Source of the DNA: Priestia megaterium
GTDB lineage: Bacteria > Bacillota > Bacilli > Bacillales > Bacillaceae_H
NCBI RefSeq assembly: GCF_023824195.1
Contig: NZ_CP085447.1
Span: forward strand, 39,395-103,394
DNA length: 64,000 nucleotides
Reading direction: 5' to 3'
Below the pieces are notes generated by a model. That model did no database searches and was not told the origin of the DNA. It was given only the letters and a program-made list of their open reading frames with translations. Position 1 is the first letter of the stretch; the number at the start of each line of letters is the position of its first letter. The translations under genes were made by a program, and so were the position numbers. Shown here in pieces: positions 1 to 7,710 of this stretch.

Positions 1-34
1 GACCGCCCAATATGTATCAGTGTATAAGGCGGTC
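1..34. terminator. Inverted repeat, probable terminator of a gene left of the window
   Basis: A perfect 7-bp GC-rich inverted repeat (GACCGCC at 1-7, GGCGGTC at 28-34) sits at the window edge. It is followed only by a weak T stretch, so the terminator role is likely but not certain. Confidence 0.45.
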
Positions 35-235
35 TTAACTGTATTCATGCTATATGTTTATGACAAAAGTATCGACATTATTCTCTTTTATATAAAACTA
101 ATTTGCTTTGTACTTTACTATATGTTAATTGTTAAAAAGTAATGCTTCTTTTATTGAGCAATGCTTATTTTTTTTTGCATAGATGAATAGTTTAAAGAAA
201 ATGTGTCCATCCTTTATAAAAAGGAGGTTATTGTA

Positions 236-448
236 GTGGCTAAAAGAAGTAAGTTAGGTAGATTTTTAGATAAGGAAGGTTATAACATAACAAAATTAGC
301 CCAAATGACGGGTTTAAATAGAAACACAATTAGTAAAATATACACTGATTCAAGTTATGTTCCATCTGGAGCTACAATAAAAAAGATTATGAAGGCATTA
401 AGATCACTTGATCCAAGCAAAAAGACCGAGGATTTTTTTGACATATGA
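236..448 (+). CDS. Small XRE-family helix-turn-helix regulator
   Basis: This 70-residue protein is almost only a Cro/CI-type DNA-binding domain. The segment NITKLAQMTGLNRNTISKIY (about residues 17-36) fits the two helices of an XRE helix-turn-helix. The GTG at 236 is chosen because AAGGAGG at 221-227 lies 8 bases before it; a GTG at 203 would put that ribosome binding site inside the gene. Such single-domain proteins usually repress their own promoter or nearby mobile-element genes. No partner gene is adjacent on the same strand, so the target is unknown. Confidence 0.75.
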   Translation: MAKRSKLGRFLDKEGYNITKLAQMTGLNRNTISKIYTDSSYVPSGATIKKIMKALRSLDPSKKTEDFFDI

Positions 449-679
449 AAGGGTACAATAAGCGTGCCTTTACTTATTCCTCTCCCTATTTAAAGGGAAT
501 GACCCTCTATTTTGAAAATAGAAAGTCATTGGTCCATGCCTGCCTGTCACTAGTCAACCCTAAGAAGGTGACATCTCTAGTCATATCCAACATAAATGTA
601 ATCTAAACTTTTCACATAAACATATATCTTAATTTCCAGTTCAGATAACAAAGATACAGGGAATAAAATAAAGAACTAT
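449..679. other. Intergenic DNA with a hairpin
   Basis: No gene is seen. An imperfect hairpin covers 498-530 (AATGAC/GTCATT outside, CTATTTT/AAAATAG inside). It lacks a clear T-run, so it may be a weak terminator for the upstream regulator. Confidence 0.4.
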
Positions 680-1108
680 TTAAATGCTTAATTTTCCACT
701 TATCCAATCTTCTACAAAATCATTCAAAGAAGGCGCAATCTGGGTTTGTTCATTGTTCCCATGATTCCAAAGATAAATATCATTTTGTTTTATAGATCTA
801 TCTGATATTGAATATCCAAACATATCACCATTCCTAGCATCTGAGAAAAATAACAAATTGTTAAAAGGAAGGTATATGTCCTCCAATCTTTCTCCTAAAT
901 TTAAATTTTCTCTTATAATTTTCTCTATAGACCAAATTAATGAGTAACCATAACTATCATTTACACCATTTGTTTCATACAACAAACTTCTTAATTCTTT
1001 TGGAATCTGAATACTAAATAGCTTTTCTAGCACTTCTATGTCCTCTATACTAGCCGGTTCTCCATATACACATCCTGTTGAAATATTTTGTATTAAATCC
1101 TTTCACAT
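680..1108 (-). pseudogene. SMI1/KNR4 (SUKH) family protein, second codon is a stop
   Basis: The frame encodes a SUKH-fold protein of the SMI1/KNR4 family, whose members often act as immunity proteins against contact-dependent or nuclease toxins. Family-like pieces are GEPASIEDIEVLEKLF, IPKELRSLLYETNG and a C-terminal SLNDFVEDWISGKL. A start ATG at 1108-1106 has an excellent ribosome binding site (AAGGGGGTG) and would give 142 residues, the normal family length. The very next codon, 1105-1103, is TGA. The frame then stays open through KDLIQNISTGCVYGEPAS. The first canonical start after the stop is GTG at 1033, which would remove 25 residues including the first helix. It is therefore probably inactive, unless a non-canonical start is used. 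No toxin gene is beside it. Confidence 0.65.
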
Positions 1109-1165
1109 AGGCTCACCCCCTTATTAAAAGATTATGTGTTAAGTTGGTAAGATAACAAATAATTG

Positions 1166-1200
1166 CTTTAATAGCTGTGAGGAAATTCACAGCTTTAAAG
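1166..1200. repeat. 14-bp inverted repeat between divergent genes
   Basis: CTTTAA and AGCTGTGA at 1166-1180 pair with TCACAGCT and TTAAAG at 1187-1200, with one bulged base and a six-base loop. No T-run follows. It lies between the broken SMI1 gene and the hydrolase gene at 1444, so it could be an operator. The rest of 1109-1443 shows no gene. Confidence 0.5.
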
Positions 1201-1443
1201 TCTGGAGAATGTTGCGATGTATTTAACCTTACTAACAAAGGGTCAGTTTTCCTTTGCATTATCTAAGAACGATCACTCTGTAGTAATCTCTGTTCTTTTA
1301 TGTTCGGAGATTTTTTTCTATGTTGAGAATACCCTCTAGTGAGAAACTAAAAATATGACATCTTTGTTAACAACAAGGTGTTTCTCTTCTTTATCTCGAA
1401 ATAACCTACTTGTAGAAAAAAATGGTAAAGGAGACAAAGTCTT

Positions 1444-2910
1444 ATGCAAAAAATAAAATCCTCTCTTATAGATCACCTACGTGGTTATACAAAGGAAATG
1501 ATGAAAGATCTAAATGTGCCAGGGGCAGCAGTCGCAATCATAAAAGATGGAGAAATTATTCTTTCTGAGGGATTTGGATACCGTGACATTGAAAATAAAA
1601 AAACTGTTACACCAAATACGCTATTTGCAATTGGTTCATCTACAAAAGCTTTTGGGACGCTTTCCCTAAGTTTACTTGCCCAGCAACAAAAATTTAATTG
1701 GGATAAACCTGTTCAAAGTTATATTCCTACTTTTTCACTCCATGATCCTCTAGTAAGCTCACAAACTACATCTCGTGATTTGGCCTCTCATCGTTCTGGT
1801 GTTAGTCGTCATGAACTGCTATGGTATGGATCTTCATTAACACGAAAAGATATTGCGGAAAAAATTCAATATTTGGAGCTAGATGCACCATTTCGTACAA
1901 GCTTTTTATATAATAATTTAATGTATGCAACCATCAGCCATATGGTAGAAGAAATCACTAATCAAACATGGGAACAATATGTAACCGAACATATTCTACA
2001 ACCTCTTCATATGGAAGATACAAACTTCTCGGTTACCACTTCACAAGAAGCAGATGATCACGCACTTCCATACATTGAAAAGAACGAGGATATAGTCAAA
2101 GTCCCATTTCGTAACATCGATACAGTTGGCGCTGCGGGATGCATAAACTCAAATATAGAAGATATGGCTAAATGGATCCTATTTCATTTAAATCAAGGAA
2201 AAATGGACCAACATGAGCTTATTACACCAGATATGTTACAGCAGATGTATCAACCGCATATTCCAATTCCAGATGAACCACTTTTATCTACATCAGAAAC
2301 AACACTAAATTGCTATGGACTTGGCTGGTTTATTAGTGCATATCGGGGTCATAAAGTAATCCACCATGGTGGGAATATTGATGGTTTTTCAGCACTCGTA
2401 TCTTTTATACCAGAGGAAAATATCGGACTTGTTATATTAACAAACACTGGAACAACGTTATTACCATCTTACCTTGCGAATCAAATTTATGATGAGCTTC
2501 TAGGGCTAGATGCAATTGACTGGCATAAAAGAGCTATAGAAGATACAGCTAAATTTAAAGAAATGATGAAAGAATTAGATAAGCCTCTTCCACAAGTAAA
2601 AGGGACAACCCTTACACATGCAGTAAAAGAGTATACAGGAATATTTGAGCATCCTGCATATGGGAAAATCGAAGTGTATAAACAAAACGATACGTTATAT
2701 TTAAAGTGGGAATCAGTTAATATAGAGATGAAACATCACCATTACAACGTGTACACAACAAAGTGGAATTTTTCTCATACAGAAATGAATGTATTAATTG
2801 CCTATGAGATGGACGTAGAAGGGAAATTATCACAGTTTAAATTGCATTTACCACCAATGTTGAGTACAAAACCGATTGTATTTAGTAAAATTACAGATAG
2901 AATTTCATAA
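1444..2910 (+). CDS. Class C beta-lactamase-like serine hydrolase (PBP4*/EstB type)
   Basis: This 488-residue protein has the fold motifs of class C beta-lactamases and DD-peptidases. The nucleophile motif is S65-S-T-K68, the second motif is Y156-N-N158, and the third is H308-G-G310 in place of KTG. Residues from about 380 to the end form a small beta domain like DUF3471, common in PBP4*-type hydrolases. No signal peptide is visible, so it is probably cytoplasmic and may act on D-peptides or small esters rather than the wall. A ribosome binding site (AAAGGAGA) precedes the ATG. The gene stands alone with a terminator directly behind it. Substrate cannot be read from sequence. Confidence 0.85.
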   Translation: MQKIKSSLIDHLRGYTKEMMKDLNVPGAAVAIIKDGEIILSEGFGYRDIENKKTVTPNTLFAIGSSTKAFGTLSLSLLAQQQKFNWDKPVQSYIPTFSLHDPLVSSQTTSRDLASHRSGVSRHELLWYGSSLTRKDIAEKIQYLELDAPFRTSFLYNNLMYATISHMVEEITNQTWEQYVTEHILQPLHMEDTNFSVTTSQEADDHALPYIEKNEDIVKVPFRNIDTVGAAGCINSNIEDMAKWILFHLNQGKMDQHELITPDMLQQMYQPHIPIPDEPLLSTSETTLNCYGLGWFISAYRGHKVIHHGGNIDGFSALVSFIPEENIGLVILTNTGTTLLPSYLANQIYDELLGLDAIDWHKRAIEDTAKFKEMMKELDKPLPQVKGTTLTHAVKEYTGIFEHPAYGKIEVYKQNDTLYLKWESVNIEMKHHHYNVYTTKWNFSHTEMNVLIAYEMDVEGKLSQFKLHLPPMLSTKPIVFSKITDRIS

Positions 2911-2949
2911 ATTAAATATAAAACTTACGATATATCGGTTTTAATAAAA

Positions 2950-2999
2950 AGAAAGTATTAGCTAGGACGCAAACTCTCGCTCAATACTTTCTTTATACT
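2950..2999 (+). terminator. Terminator after the serine hydrolase gene
   Basis: AGAAAGTATT (2950-2959) pairs with AATACTTTCT (2983-2992), followed by a T-rich stretch. Confidence 0.65.
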
Positions 3000-3097
3000 T
3001 TTTTATATGGAAGTAAAAGTACAAAAATACATTTACTTTATTATCCAAATTATTTATAATTTACAAGTCGATTAGTAAGTTAATCACCACTTACTAC

Positions 3098-3150
3098 AAA
3101 ACAATCGCTTTCTCACGCTAGGCCAATGCGGAGAGAAAGCGATTGTTTTT
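3098..3150. terminator. Strong, probably bidirectional terminator
   Basis: A 16-bp stem (arms 3098-3114 and 3133-3148, core AATCGCTTTCTC/GAGAAAGCGATT) is followed by a T-run on the plus strand. On the minus strand it lies just downstream of the Spo0E-like gene and has a shorter T-run. Confidence 0.75.
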
Positions 3151-3171
3151 TATTTATAAAGAAGCGAATAC

Positions 3172-3360
3172 TTACTTTGTTAAGCTTACCTTATGTAATC
3201 TATTTAATAATTGATCAATGGACTGACTGATTTGAAGTGTACTTTCACTGGTTATACCTTCTTCTCGTGCCACTTGAATCATAGTCTCCTTGGCCTTTTC
3301 TATTTCTATCAATAAAGTTTGTTTTAGAACACCCTTATCCTCCTGCACTATCTCTCCCAC
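3172..3360 (-). CDS. Spo0E-like aspartyl-phosphate phosphatase
   Basis: The protein of about 62 residues matches the Spo0E family: a two-helix hairpin with IEIEKAKETMIQVAREEG as first helix and the signature SQSIDQLLNRL as second, where the S-Q-x-x-D core is the family hallmark. Spo0E proteins remove phosphate from Spo0A~P and so delay sporulation. The start is uncertain. GTG at 3360 has a poor ribosome binding site, whereas an AGGAGG lies inside the frame at 3344-3339 with no canonical in-frame start behind it at normal spacing. The conserved part lies downstream of this ambiguity. Confidence 0.75.
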   Translation of the reverse strand: MGEIVQEDKGVLKQTLLIEIEKAKETMIQVAREEGITSESTLQISQSIDQLLNRLHKVSLTK

Positions 3361-3609
3361 CCGTTTACCAAAAGTGTTAATTCGTCAACCTATTTAACAA
3401 TAAATGTATTTTCCTCCTATTTCAACACCCAATATAAAATAAAGTTAGGGTATGGTTAATAGTGCGTACTTAAAGGGCCGAAATCCTGAAAAAAGGGTTT
3501 AAATAGTCATTTTCTTTTTATATTCCTCATAAAAAATATAGAAAATTTTACATAAATTTGGTATTATATACTTGCTATGACGTTCACATTTCAACGAGTG
3601 TGAAATTAG

Positions 3610-3647
3610 AAAAACTGCCTCATTCCTTGTGTTGAGGCAGTTTTTTT
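3610..3647. terminator. Terminator of the mobilisation-like operon (bidirectional)
   Basis: AAACTGCCTCA (3611-3622) pairs with TGAGGCAGTTT (3633-3643). T-runs are present in both directions. It sits 15-50 bases beyond the stop of the minus-strand gene at 3661. Confidence 0.75.
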
Positions 3648-3660
3648 ATGTTGGTCGTCA

Positions 3661-4356
3661 TTACGTCAGGTTGATTTTAATCCCACCAGATGATGCTGAC
3701 TTTATTGGTTTTGCATCTCTTTGCTGTTTAGCTGAACTTCTGTATTTCTCCATCAATTCATCAATACTTATTACTTGTATGATTCGAATATGTTCTGAAA
3801 ATACCGTATAACGAACAGGTGTAATCAACATAACGGAAGGAAAGATAGGTGACCGTTCTTCTGGCTGCCACTGCAATGCTTTCCACTCATCTGAAAAGAA
3901 AAACTCCTCATATAAACGAACCTTCTCCTGCATTTTCTGTTCTGAATATTGATTTCGTTGAATTTCCACCCAAAACGGAGATCCTTTAAAGATACAAAAG
4001 AGATCCGGTTCAATGCCTCCTTTTCGTCCAGTGGGCTTATCTTCCACAATGACACTCTTGGGCATACTATACGAACACATCTGCTTATAGACATCCAAGA
4101 TAGAAAGGAAATGTAATATTTTTTGAGAGTTCTTTTTAATCTTCGCATCCACAGGTAAATAGACCGTCGGAGAATACTGCTGGGTGCGTTCAATGAGTCC
4201 TAACCGATATAAACGTACCATCACACTATTGCACGCATTTACAGGCGATTTCAGCTGTTTAAAGAACAGTTCCACTAATGAGTCACGATCCACAGCCCGA
4301 AACTGATTAATAAACCCAATGATGTCTTTATCACGCTGAGATAGTCGAAAACTCAT
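3661..4356 (-). CDS. Replication-relaxation family protein
   Basis: The 231-residue protein resembles the replication-relaxation family (PF13814) found on Bacillus plasmids and conjugative elements. The N-terminal 60 residues look like a winged helix (RLSQRDKDIIGFINQFRAV, then VMVRLYRLGLIER). The middle has a nuclease-like stretch with E-P-D-L-F and, downstream, W-V-E-I-Q-R, spaced like a PD-(D/E)XK core. Its ATG overlaps the stop of the FtsK-like gene (ATGA) and has AAGGAGG 7 bases upstream, so the two are translationally coupled. It probably helps plasmid replication or transfer. No relaxase gene is visible near it. Confidence 0.75.
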   Translation of the reverse strand: MSFRLSQRDKDIIGFINQFRAVDRDSLVELFFKQLKSPVNACNSVMVRLYRLGLIERTQQYSPTVYLPVDAKIKKNSQKILHFLSILDVYKQMCSYSMPKSVIVEDKPTGRKGGIEPDLFCIFKGSPFWVEIQRNQYSEQKMQEKVRLYEEFFFSDEWKALQWQPEERSPIFPSVMLITPVRYTVFSEHIRIIQVISIDELMEKYRSSAKQQRDAKPIKSASSGGIKINLT

Positions 4357-5486
4357 CGCTGTTCCTCCTTTTCTAACAACCCAAAGAGGGGCTGTGACAC
4401 AACCTCCAACTGCGGTTCAAGATCTTTTACCCGTGTCTTATGAGAAGAAAGCATTTCCTTACAAGCTTCTTCATCTAAAAAATAGGCTTGAAACTCTTTG
4501 ACTTCATCAATTTTGATTTTCATACGTCCCCTGGCTGCAGCATCAATCTCTTCTGCGCCCATCACTCCGGCTACTTTCGCATTTGTGGCATCGGCCTGCC
4601 TCCCAGAAATTCGTACTCGTAAGTTCGCCTTTAATGCTGAATTTAATAAATCCGCATCGGGACGCTGCATCGCAATAATGGTATGAACACCTAGAGCACG
4701 GCCTTGACTCGCAAACTGTTGAATCATCTCTACAAGATCCGTTTCTCGTTTGATTATGCTCATTTCATCTACAACCACGACAATCCGAGGCAGCTTAAAG
4801 GGAAGCCTGCTGATATGTGTCACACCATGTTCTAACAGTAAGTCTCCTCGCCGATACATTTCAGCTCGAAGTAAGGCAAAAGGTCTTCTCATATCTTTCG
4901 CTTCAAAACAAAGCGCATCCACATGTTCAATTCCGTGAAATAACCCTAAATCAGCTCGTTTAAGATCCACTAACACTAAACGTAAGTCTTCAGGTGACGT
5001 ATATTTCACCCACGTTGTGAGGATAACACGCATCAGGCTACTTTTTCCTGCGCCAATTTCGCCAGAAATCAGTAAGGTCTCTAAATCAGCAAAATCCCAT
5101 GAAATAGGGTTTCCGTAGATATCTTGACCAATGCACACTGGAAGCTCCATTTTTTCAATATGAGGATGAATGGCTTCATAACTATAATTGAGCCTCTTAG
5201 GTAAGCTTTTATGGTGGACAGTAATACTAAAGTTTTTTAGGCTGCCGTTTATTTCGATGTTGCTGCCTAATACTTGTCGTAATGCCCATCTTTTTTTAGT
5301 TAAAAGTTCAGGATCAATGCCATTCAATAAGGAAAAGGCATAGCGAGTGTAGGTGTGATGATGATCGATTCGGTGGATCTTAGGGAACTGATACGAAGTA
5401 CGATCTCCACGCTTTATGACCCGATAAATCTCTGCGGTACGAAATGCCTTTATCAACTGGCCACGCAGTTTTAGTTTTTCAAACAT
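4353..5486 (-). CDS. FtsK/SpoIIIE-like DNA-pumping ATPase
   Basis: This 377-residue protein carries an FtsK/SpoIIIE ATPase domain. The Walker A motif is G-E-I-G-A-G-K-S (about 142-149), and Walker B is IVVVVDE (D240, E241). The later QRPDADLLNSALKANLRVRISGRQ stretch matches the sensor region of coupling-type ATPases. It has no membrane segments and no gamma domain, unlike chromosomal FtsK, and resembles the coupling-like ATPases of Tn916-type elements and Bacillus plasmids. The second ATG (5486) is chosen because AGGAGG lies 7 bases upstream. It is flanked by the small membrane protein and the replication-relaxation gene, which suggests a role in DNA transfer or plasmid maintenance. Confidence 0.85.
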   Translation of the reverse strand: MFEKLKLRGQLIKAFRTAEIYRVIKRGDRTSYQFPKIHRIDHHHTYTRYAFSLLNGIDPELLTKKRWALRQVLGSNIEINGSLKNFSITVHHKSLPKRLNYSYEAIHPHIEKMELPVCIGQDIYGNPISWDFADLETLLISGEIGAGKSSLMRVILTTWVKYTSPEDLRLVLVDLKRADLGLFHGIEHVDALCFEAKDMRRPFALLRAEMYRRGDLLLEHGVTHISRLPFKLPRIVVVVDEMSIIKRETDLVEMIQQFASQGRALGVHTIIAMQRPDADLLNSALKANLRVRISGRQADATNAKVAGVMGAEEIDAAARGRMKIKIDEVKEFQAYFLDEEACKEMLSSHKTRVKDLEPQLEVVSQPLFGLLEKEEQR

Positions 5487-5498
5487 GAACATTCCTCC

Positions 5499-5798
5499 TC
5501 ATAACATAAAGGTCACAAAAAAGTAAATCAAGGCGCTATAGAAGGTAACTGGCAGGATAAAGCGCATCACCTTTGCGAACTGATCAACAAGATCAATCAC
5601 ACCCCATCGCACTAATATCCGTTCGATAATGGCAATTCCTAGTACAATGCCTCCTATGGTTAGAATAGTGGGGTCAAGCATGGCTAGTGGACTAACCGGA
5701 ATAAGGGAGTAAGCCTTGAATGGACAAGGTCTCGTGAGAGATGGTTTGGGAGGGGGAGGAAAGATAGTTCGAAAGGTAAACCCTTTTGTTTTTCTCAT
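5499..5798 (-). CDS. Small membrane protein of the mobilisation-like operon
   Basis: The 99-residue product starts at the ATG at 5798, which has AAAGGAGGT six bases before it. The N-terminal part is basic and proline-rich (TIFPPPPKPSLTRPCP). Two hydrophobic segments follow, around residues 42-60 (ILTIGGIVLGIAIIERIL) and 78-99. It ends 12 bases before the FtsK-like start. A small membrane protein directly before a coupling-type ATPase could be its membrane anchor; this is inference from position. Confidence 0.65.
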   Translation of the reverse strand: MRKTKGFTFRTIFPPPPKPSLTRPCPFKAYSLIPVSPLAMLDPTILTIGGIVLGIAIIERILVRWGVIDLVDQFAKVMRFILPVTFYSALIYFFVTFML

Positions 5799-6281
5799 GT
5801 TGGTACCTCCTTTCATTCGTTTTATTTTTTGGCCTTTTACGTACCTTTTATTTCAGCTCAACGCATCCGGTCGCCCCCTTCGCCTCTTCGGCTCAGCTCC
5901 CTTACAGATTCCACGAAGAGCTTCACTAGGCGTATACAGCTTGTATTAACGGGGTAACGCTACTGAACTAGATACTGATTAGGTAATGGAGTTAGGATTC
6001 TTTAGATACTATGTATCTACTGCCGTAAGCTTGCCTGTCCATTCAAAAAATAAAAAAGAACCCTTACTGCGGTAGGGGATTAGTAGAGGGTGATGTAAGA
6101 GGAGCTGTTTTTTTATAGGCTGATGGTTGTCCTAATTCTTATCTTTTTCATGAAACGGGCGAGAAATTAAAAGCTGTCCTTTTATACAAGAAAAAACTCT
6201 AATCAGGAAAAAAATAACAAGATTAAGGGGTTTTAGTGAGGGGTAAAGTCAACTAAACAATTTAAAAGGAGGGAATTATTA
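5799..6281. other. Non-coding region with a GC-rich island and a structured repeat
   Basis: No gene is seen. 5870-5945 is a GC-rich island with the inverted repeat CTCTTCG (5884-5890) and CGAAGAG (5914-5920). 5968-6092 resembles 10372-10485; both contain a dyad around GATACTATGTA and a longer hairpin (see findings). The ribosome binding site of the next gene (AAAAGGAGGG) lies at the right edge. Confidence 0.5.
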
Positions 6282-6557
6282 ATGGAGATTCTATGGATGC
6301 TAATTGTAGGTGGAATTATTGGATGGCTCGCCGGTTTAATTACAGGACGCGGCGTTCCTGGAGGTATTATTGGTAATATTATTGCTGGTTTTATTGGTTC
6401 TTGGTTAGGTGGCCTTATCTTGGGAAGTTGGGGGCCAGTCATTGGTGGGTTTGCCATCATCCCAGCCATAATCGGATCTATCATTTTAGTGCTAATTGTA
6501 AGCTTTATTTTACGAAAAATGGTCCAAAAAAAGAATCATGGTCATCACGCAAAATAA
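6282..6557 (+). CDS. GlsB/YeaQ/YmgE family stress membrane protein
   Basis: This 91-residue protein is a glycine-rich three-helix membrane protein of the transglycosylase-associated (GlsB/YeaQ/YmgE) family. Hydrophobic segments are near residues 2-20, 27-50 and 52-78, with G-x-x-G patterns such as GGIIGNIIAGFIGSWLGG. The C-terminus is charged (KKNHGHHAK). Family members are induced by envelope, osmotic or general stress; biochemical function is unknown. AAAAGGAGGG precedes the ATG. A small gene follows after 30 bases with its own strong ribosome binding site, so the two probably share a transcript. Confidence 0.85.
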   Translation: MEILWMLIVGGIIGWLAGLITGRGVPGGIIGNIIAGFIGSWLGGLILGSWGPVIGGFAIIPAIIGSIILVLIVSFILRKMVQKKNHGHHAK

Positions 6558-6587
6558 ATTGAAAAACATAAATTGGAGGGACTAAAG

Positions 6588-6713
6588 ATGAGAGAAGAAA
6601 GTAAGTCTGTGTTAGATGGTTTTGTTGAAGATAATCAATTCGAATTAGATTCTTACCTTACTTATTTGTTCGATCAACTTAATCATGAGAGCGAAATTCT
6701 GTCAGAAGCTTAA
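6588..6713 (+). CDS. Small acidic protein of 41 residues
   Basis: ATG at 6588 has GGAGGG 9 bases upstream and the frame ends at 6713. The product is acidic (13 Asp/Glu, few basic residues), with no membrane segment or known motif. The spacing to the GlsB-like gene and the terminator-like hairpin behind it argue for a two-gene operon. The family was not recognised. Confidence 0.5.
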   Translation: MREESKSVLDGFVEDNQFELDSYLTYLFDQLNHESEILSEA

Positions 6714-6776
6714 TGAGAAGCCAAATATTTTGTTATAAAGAAAAAGATACAAAAATAATAAATTGGAATATAGCAT

Positions 6777-6820
6777 AAGCGACCTTAGTAACTTTGTTTA
6801 CGATACATAGGGTCGTTTAT
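6777..6820 (+). terminator. Terminator of the GlsB-like operon
   Basis: AAGCGACC (6777-6784) pairs with GGTCGTTT (6811-6818) with one G-T pair, followed by a short T-rich stretch. Confidence 0.5.
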
Positions 6821-7089
6821 TCTTATGGAGAACGTTTAAAAATAAAGTGAAGATATTCTTCTTTATAGGCAATGCTCAAAGATTGTGATCACCTTCACTA
6901 CTGCTTTGTTAAAACCGATTGGTTCCTTCTTTGATTGAAGCCTTTTCACAGTGCCAAACAGATGATTGCAGATATGATAAAAAAGGCAGACTCTCTGCTG
7001 AAAAAATTCCGTTCATTATCAAAAAGGATTTACATATCTTAATAAGCTAACCAATTATTAAATCATTTCATAATAAAGGAGATGGAAGT

Positions 7090-7569
7090 GTGTTTGGATT
7101 CAGTAATATGCCTAAATTCTTGTTTTCTTTCTTACTTGTACTACCACTTGTATCTCTTGTTCACCAATTAGGTCATTCTGTCATGGCAATCTTTTTCGGA
7201 GGGCGAGTGGATTTTACCATTGGAAAAGGGAAAACGATTTTTAAATGGAGAAAAATTAAAATAAAATCCGTTTACTTTTTAGATTCTTTTTGTGTATATG
7301 AAAAACTAAAATACGACAATCGATTTACCCATGCTTGTGTCTATGCTGGAGGTGCCATGGCTAATTTAGCCTCTATTTTCCTTATAAATGGTTTAGTTAT
7401 ATCTGACATCCTTTCAGCAAGTCTCTTTTCTTACCAATTTGTCTACTTTTCTGTTTATTATATTGTCTTCTCGCTACTGCCCATCAAATATACAGAAACA
7501 AATTCAAGCGATGGACGTGCTATTTATGATGCATTGAGATATGGAAAAATAACATGTAACCCTGATTAA
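7090..7569 (+). CDS. M50-like membrane protein with HQLGH in place of HExxH
   Basis: The 159-residue protein has an N-terminal membrane segment (MPKFLFSFLLVLPLVSLV) running into HQLGHSVMAIFFGGRVDF. This has the layout of M50 (site-2) proteases, whose zinc motif is HELGH. Near the C-terminus SSDGRAIYDALRYGK resembles the second M50 motif that ends in DG. The catalytic glutamate position is a glutamine here (HQLGH), so proteolysis is doubtful; metal binding by the two histidines remains possible. GTG at 7090 follows AAAGGAG. Shorter than typical M50 proteins (about 200 or more residues). It could be a regulator or a decaying gene. Confidence 0.6.
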   Translation: MFGFSNMPKFLFSFLLVLPLVSLVHQLGHSVMAIFFGGRVDFTIGKGKTIFKWRKIKIKSVYFLDSFCVYEKLKYDNRFTHACVYAGGAMANLASIFLINGLVISDILSASLFSYQFVYFSVYYIVFSLLPIKYTETNSSDGRAIYDALRYGKITCNPD

Positions 7570-7587
7570 TAAATCTGGAATAATGAT

Positions 7588-7710
7588 GTGAAACGATGGG
7601 TTTGCGAAGCTACATGGGATTCCTTTTTACGTAATAAATTAAATGATAAAAATAAAATCACTTTAAATAATATAGTTAATTCAGCAACTAGTGTTGATGT
7701 TGATAAATAA
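7588..7710 (+). pseudogene. Possible 3' gene fragment, 40 codons
   Basis: After the two tandem TAA codons that end the M50-like gene, the same frame stays open through VKRWVCEATWDSFLRNKL and on to 7710. There is no convincing ribosome binding site for the GTG at 7588. It may be the lost C-terminus of the M50-like gene or of another deleted gene. Confidence 0.3.

Noticed and set aside
3825..4193. A 122-codon frame overlapping the replication-relaxation gene
   Set aside because: Frame shadow of the real gene, with no ribosome binding site and unlikely composition.
6840..7089. A short open stretch (KPFHSAKQMIADMIKKADSL) that looks protein-like
   Set aside because: It has no start or ribosome binding site and no family could be named, so it was left as non-coding.
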